Assembly (NCBI GenBank): GCA_024867545.1
Contig: JANFNE010000029.1
Span: 62,001 to 126,000 of the forward strand
Length of the DNA stretch: 64,000 nucleotides
Source of the DNA: Phytopythium helicoides
Lineage: Eukaryota > Oomycota > Peronosporomycetes > Pythiales > Pythiaceae
Direction of reading: 5' to 3'
The translations under genes were made by a program, and so were the position numbers. Below the pieces are notes generated by a model. The model was not told the origin of the DNA. It did no database searches and worked only from the letters and a program-made list of their open reading frames with translations. How positions within the stretch are numbered: the first letter of the stretch is position 1; every line of letters begins with the position of its first letter. Of the stretch, positions 62,924-64,000 are shown one piece after another.

Positions 62924-64000
62924 ACAGAAGAAACGTAGTTGCCGTTGCGAAAGGCAAACGAGGAAGGATACACTAGGTATAGACATACACAAACTACCAT
63001 TGCAAAAGAATCAAACCACACACAAAAATAAAGTAAAATAAATAAGCAACACAACACAATATATAAAGCAAGCTTTGGTACATAGTATAGGCAAAACGCA
63101 AGGTGTTCGAACTGCGGTTGACAGCCGTGCTGCGCCACATCAGGATTCTGGCACGAGATCCTCCCACTACCAAGAGCGAGGATTTTTCCCTGCTCTGTTA
63201 TCCAGCCTGGGGCGGTTCACCCTTCCTTAGTGACCTCGACACCCTCCCTTACGAGAAAGTGCCAATGTCGACTCCTGGTTTGAGATGGACGCGCCATCCA
63301 CATCCTGGGAATAGTGACACAACACGGCATACCACAGCCCTCACAACTCACTACCCAGCCAGAAGCTTGCTGTTACAAGTTGACGCCACTCAACCCGGTG
63401 AGATATCAACACAAAACCAAACCTATAAATACCCCACACTTGGACCCCGCTTCGAGAACCACATCGACCACTTTCTCAACACTGTCAATTTGCAGTGCAC
63501 CCAAACTCCTCGATTGCTTCTTACAGGCAAATACAATCGACAAGTATCACAACTTACTCATCAGCCAGTTCTTTTTCTCAACGACGTGCTCGTTTCGATG
63601 AATATCTGTTGAGGCCGTGAAAATCATGCAGCATCCTTTTGATTCTTGTCGCATTCGAGTATATTAGAGAAACAAACAACGGCATTGCAAGGTCAAATCA
63701 CATTGGATTTAACAAAAGCGAGAAACTGATCCAGTCTGTTTGCTAAAAAAGCACCATCTCAAATATGTATACAGAACAAAAGTCAAGGCATCACTTTTTA
63801 AGGCCAAAAACTCAGCCCAAACCAAATTTAGCAATTTTGTTTGTATTATTGTGATCTCTTTTCAACCTTTTCTTTGAAAACTCAGGCTCGTGCTTGAGCC
63901 ATCGCTTTAGCGCGTCTACTTTGGTGGCAACCTATCATTTAGTAGGGAAATCTGGCAGTAAAATGTGCCACATTAAAGAGTGTCGTGGAGAAAGTGCGTT

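Larger units (their letters stand above)
60977..64000. other. Gene-poor, AT-rich terminal region
   Basis: Holds the hairpin cluster, homopolymer and microsatellite tracts listed separately, and domain-less open frames (62029-62436 on -, 63103-63612 on +). No supported gene. Confidence 0.45.

Noticed and set aside
63103..63612. 169-codon open frame at the right end
   Set aside because: Thr/His/Pro-rich without hydrophobic pattern; sits in repeat-rich DNA and matches nothing I know.
1..64000. RXLR or Crinkler effectors and CRISPR arrays
   Set aside because: No short secreted frame with RXLR/EER or LxLFLAK-type motifs was seen, and the direct repeats present are coding or microsatellite rather than spaced repeat arrays.

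Overview
The window reads as nuclear DNA of an oomycete (stramenopile), probably of the Phytophthora/Pythium type. This is inferred from short introns (about 55-110 nt) with GTGCGT- or GTAAG-type donors and CTAAC/CTGAC branch sites, compact genes on both strands with gaps of tens to hundreds of bases, and a protein set rich in ankyrin, FYVE, RCC1 and long coiled-coil proteins. There are no bacterial operons, no CRISPR array, and I recognised no tRNA or rRNA. Exon models were built by eye from splice signals and reading phase; no transcript data were available.

Region 1 (1-8.4 kb): the 5' part of a PLP aminotransferase (-), a five-exon helix-hairpin-helix-like protein (-), an ankyrin plus FYVE-like zinc protein (+), an AAAP amino-acid permease (-) and, divergent from it, an RCC1-propeller protein (+). 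Region 2 (8.6-21.5 kb): one giant gene of four exons encoding about 4,228 residues of mostly coiled coil, with three arrays of exact 11-residue repeats. Region 3 (21.5-30.5 kb): a CABLES-like cyclin-fold protein (-) that converges tail to tail on the giant gene, the SDHD subunit of succinate dehydrogenase (+), a protein of about 24 ankyrin repeats (+), and an mRNA cap guanine-N7 methyltransferase with N-terminal WW-like modules (+). Region 4 (30.8-46 kb): a secreted or membrane EGF-like protein (-) divergent from a coiled-coil protein (+), a C2-domain tail-anchored protein (+), then on the minus strand a NUDT15-like Nudix hydrolase, a small ankyrin protein, a GAF-FYVE protein whose zinc finger needs a 9-nt microexon, and an N-acylated TKL-type kinase. 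Region 5 (47.7-52.4 kb): a ZC3H15/DFRP1-like CCCH protein (+), a 94-residue coiled-coil protein (-) and the oligosaccharyltransferase catalytic subunit STT3 (+).

From about 52.4 kb to the end the DNA changes character. It becomes AT-richer and I find no intact gene. It holds decayed mobile-element pieces (hAT-like, piggyBac-like, Copia-like, possibly a tyrosine-recombinase element), a broken dioxygenase-like/C2H2 pseudogene, simple repeats and a cluster of GC-rich mini-hairpins. The left 52 kb is therefore gene-dense core with housekeeping functions (translation, capping, respiration, N-glycosylation) mixed with signalling scaffolds. The right 11.6 kb is a repeat-rich, gene-poor block.
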